Source of the DNA: Treponema sp.
GTDB lineage: Bacteria; Spirochaetota; Spirochaetia; Treponematales; Treponemataceae
DNA: 6,600 nucleotides
Reading direction: 5' to 3'
Assembly: GCA_017544745.1 (NCBI GenBank)
Contig: JAFYDO010000156.1
Location: 1 to 6,600, forward strand
A program made the position numbers and the translations under genes. A model generated the notes under the pieces. The model did no database searches. It had not been told where the DNA came from and saw only the letters and a list, made by a program, of their open reading frames with translations. This document shows, in pieces, positions 5,679 to 6,600 of the stretch (positions are counted from its first letter, which is position 1; each line of letters begins with the position of its first letter).

Positions 5679-6600
5679 TTAGTGCTTGTCTTTGATGATT
5701 TCGTTTTCGGAGGCTTCTTCTTCGGTAGGAAGCTCGCGTCCTTCTACGGCAGCAAGTTCTTTTGCAAGGTTCTTTCTGTTAATTGCACGGTTTGTATAAT
5801 GAATAACGCTAAAGAAGATTACCATAAAGATAAAGCCTTCCAAAAGAATTGCAGTTCCCTTGAGCTTACCAATAAAGAACGAAAGAATTACCATGCCGCA
5901 CAAAAGGGTCTGAATAAACACAATAAGGTGCAAGGCCTGCTTTTTTGTATAACCAATATTCAAAAGCTTGTGATGCAGGTGTGCGCGGTCCGGAGACATA
6001 ATAGGTCGTTTGTCGCGTAAACGGCGCCAGATTGCAGCAATTGTATCAAAAACCGGGAATGCGGTAAGAATGAGCATGATAAGGAATTTGTTGTATTCAA
6101 AAATATCGCTGGAAGTATAAAGCGGAATGGTAGCAATCATAAAGCCCAGAAACTGACTTCCATCGTCGCCCATAAAAAGCTTGGCAGGCGGCCAGTTAAA
6201 GCAAAGGAATCCAAAAATTGCACCGCCCAGAATAAAGCAGATACCGGCTTCCATATTGTTGGAAAGAAGATAAAGCACTCCAAGAGTTGTAACGGCTGTA
6301 AACGAAAGCGAACCGCAAAGACCGTCAAGACCGTCAATAAGATTGTAAGCGTTTATTACTCCAAGTACCCAACCAAAGGTAAGGATATAACTGATTGGTA
6401 CCGGCAAAACCCATCCAAAAATCTGAGTAAAGCGGTAACCGTTAAAGGTAACAAGTGCAGTTGCAGCCAGCTGAACTGCCAGTTTGAGCTTTGCAGAAAG
6501 AGTCAAAATATCATCAAGCAGACCAAAAACAAAAATAATAAGACCTGCAATCAGAATAGGAAGAGAACGTAAAACACTGAGCTGGGTTGTAAAAACAAGA
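5679..6600 (-). CDS. WecA/TagO-like undecaprenyl-phosphate sugar-1-phosphate transferase, 5' end missing
   Basis: The reading frame is open to the right edge, so the start lies beyond 6600; 306 C-terminal residues are visible (numbered here from the edge). The family transfers a HexNAc-1-phosphate, usually GlcNAc-1-P from UDP-GlcNAc, to undecaprenyl phosphate at the inner membrane, starting lipid-linked glycan synthesis. Diagnostic motifs are in order: FGLLDDI at 25-31 with Asp29-Asp30, NAYNLIDGLDG at 83-93, FNWPPAKLFMGDDGS at 134-148, PVFDT at 182-186, and RAHLHHKLL at 205-213. The HLHH motif marks the WecA/TagO branch rather than MraY. Several hydrophobic helices separate the motifs, and the chain ends in a charged tail (about 60 residues after the last helix, Glu-rich). 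Nothing is broken in the visible part. It converges on the glycosylase-like gene with a 39-base gap. The exact sugar and the glycan made cannot be told. Confidence 0.92.
   Translation of the reverse strand, partial: LVFTTQLSVLRSLPILIAGLIIFVFGLLDDILTLSAKLKLAVQLAATALVTFNGYRFTQIFGWVLPVPISYILTFGWVLGVINAYNLIDGLDGLCGSLSFTAVTTLGVLYLLSNNMEAGICFILGGAIFGFLCFNWPPAKLFMGDDGSQFLGFMIATIPLYTSSDIFEYNKFLIMLILTAFPVFDTIAAIWRRLRDKRPIMSPDRAHLHHKLLNIGYTKKQALHLIVFIQTLLCGMVILSFFIGKLKGTAILLEGFIFMVIFFSVIHYTNRAINRKNLAKELAAVEGRELPTEEEASENEIIKDKH

Noticed and set aside
5649..6020. Plus-strand 123-codon frame opposite the WecA-like gene
   Set aside because: It lies antisense to clearly conserved codons (HLHH region and C-terminal tail) and begins within the intergenic repeat without a ribosome site.
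6504..6506. TTG at 6506 as the start of the WecA-like gene
   Set aside because: The frame continues open to 6600 and the upstream codons encode the conserved GLLDD motif, so the true start is outside the window.

Overview
The window looks like chromosomal DNA from a spirochaete, most likely a gut- or rumen-type Treponema. The reasons are moderate G+C, a relaxed lipoprotein lipobox on a Slt-type transglycosylase, Lys/Ala-rich proteins, and a large acidic LysM membrane protein in a cell-envelope cluster. This placement is inference; there is no rRNA or other firm taxonomic marker in the window.

Layout. Four genes on the minus strand, read from about 4860 down to 1, are separated by only 33, 18 and 21 bases and look like one operon. 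They are a secreted protein with seven RHS/YD-like repeats of about 25 residues (3983-4810), a membrane protein that joins an Hsp70-like substrate-binding domain to an acidic repeat region, a membrane segment and a C-terminal LysM domain (2303-3949), a lipoprotein soluble lytic transglycosylase (158-2284), and the start of a probable Kef-type cation/proton antiporter (1-136, cut by the window edge). A good extended -10 box (TGATATAAT) precedes the first gene.

Divergent from this operon, across an 82-base AT-rich gap, is a 248-residue uracil-DNA glycosylase superfamily protein on the plus strand (4893-5639) that probably starts at TTG. It converges on the 3' end of a WecA/TagO-like undecaprenyl-phosphate sugar-1-phosphate transferase on the minus strand (5679-6600, 5' end outside the window). 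The 39-base gap between them is almost filled by a dispersed-type repeat with ATTGC/GCAAT ends.

How they may work together: the minus-strand operon and the WecA-like gene concern the cell envelope (peptidoglycan binding and cleavage, lipid-linked sugar synthesis, ion transport), while the glycosylase-like gene is a DNA-repair gene. The most unusual item is the protein at 2303-3949: its N-terminal ~105 residues align by eye with the DnaK peptide-binding beta-sandwich, but there is no ATPase domain, and the rest of the chain would connect it through the membrane to peptidoglycan.
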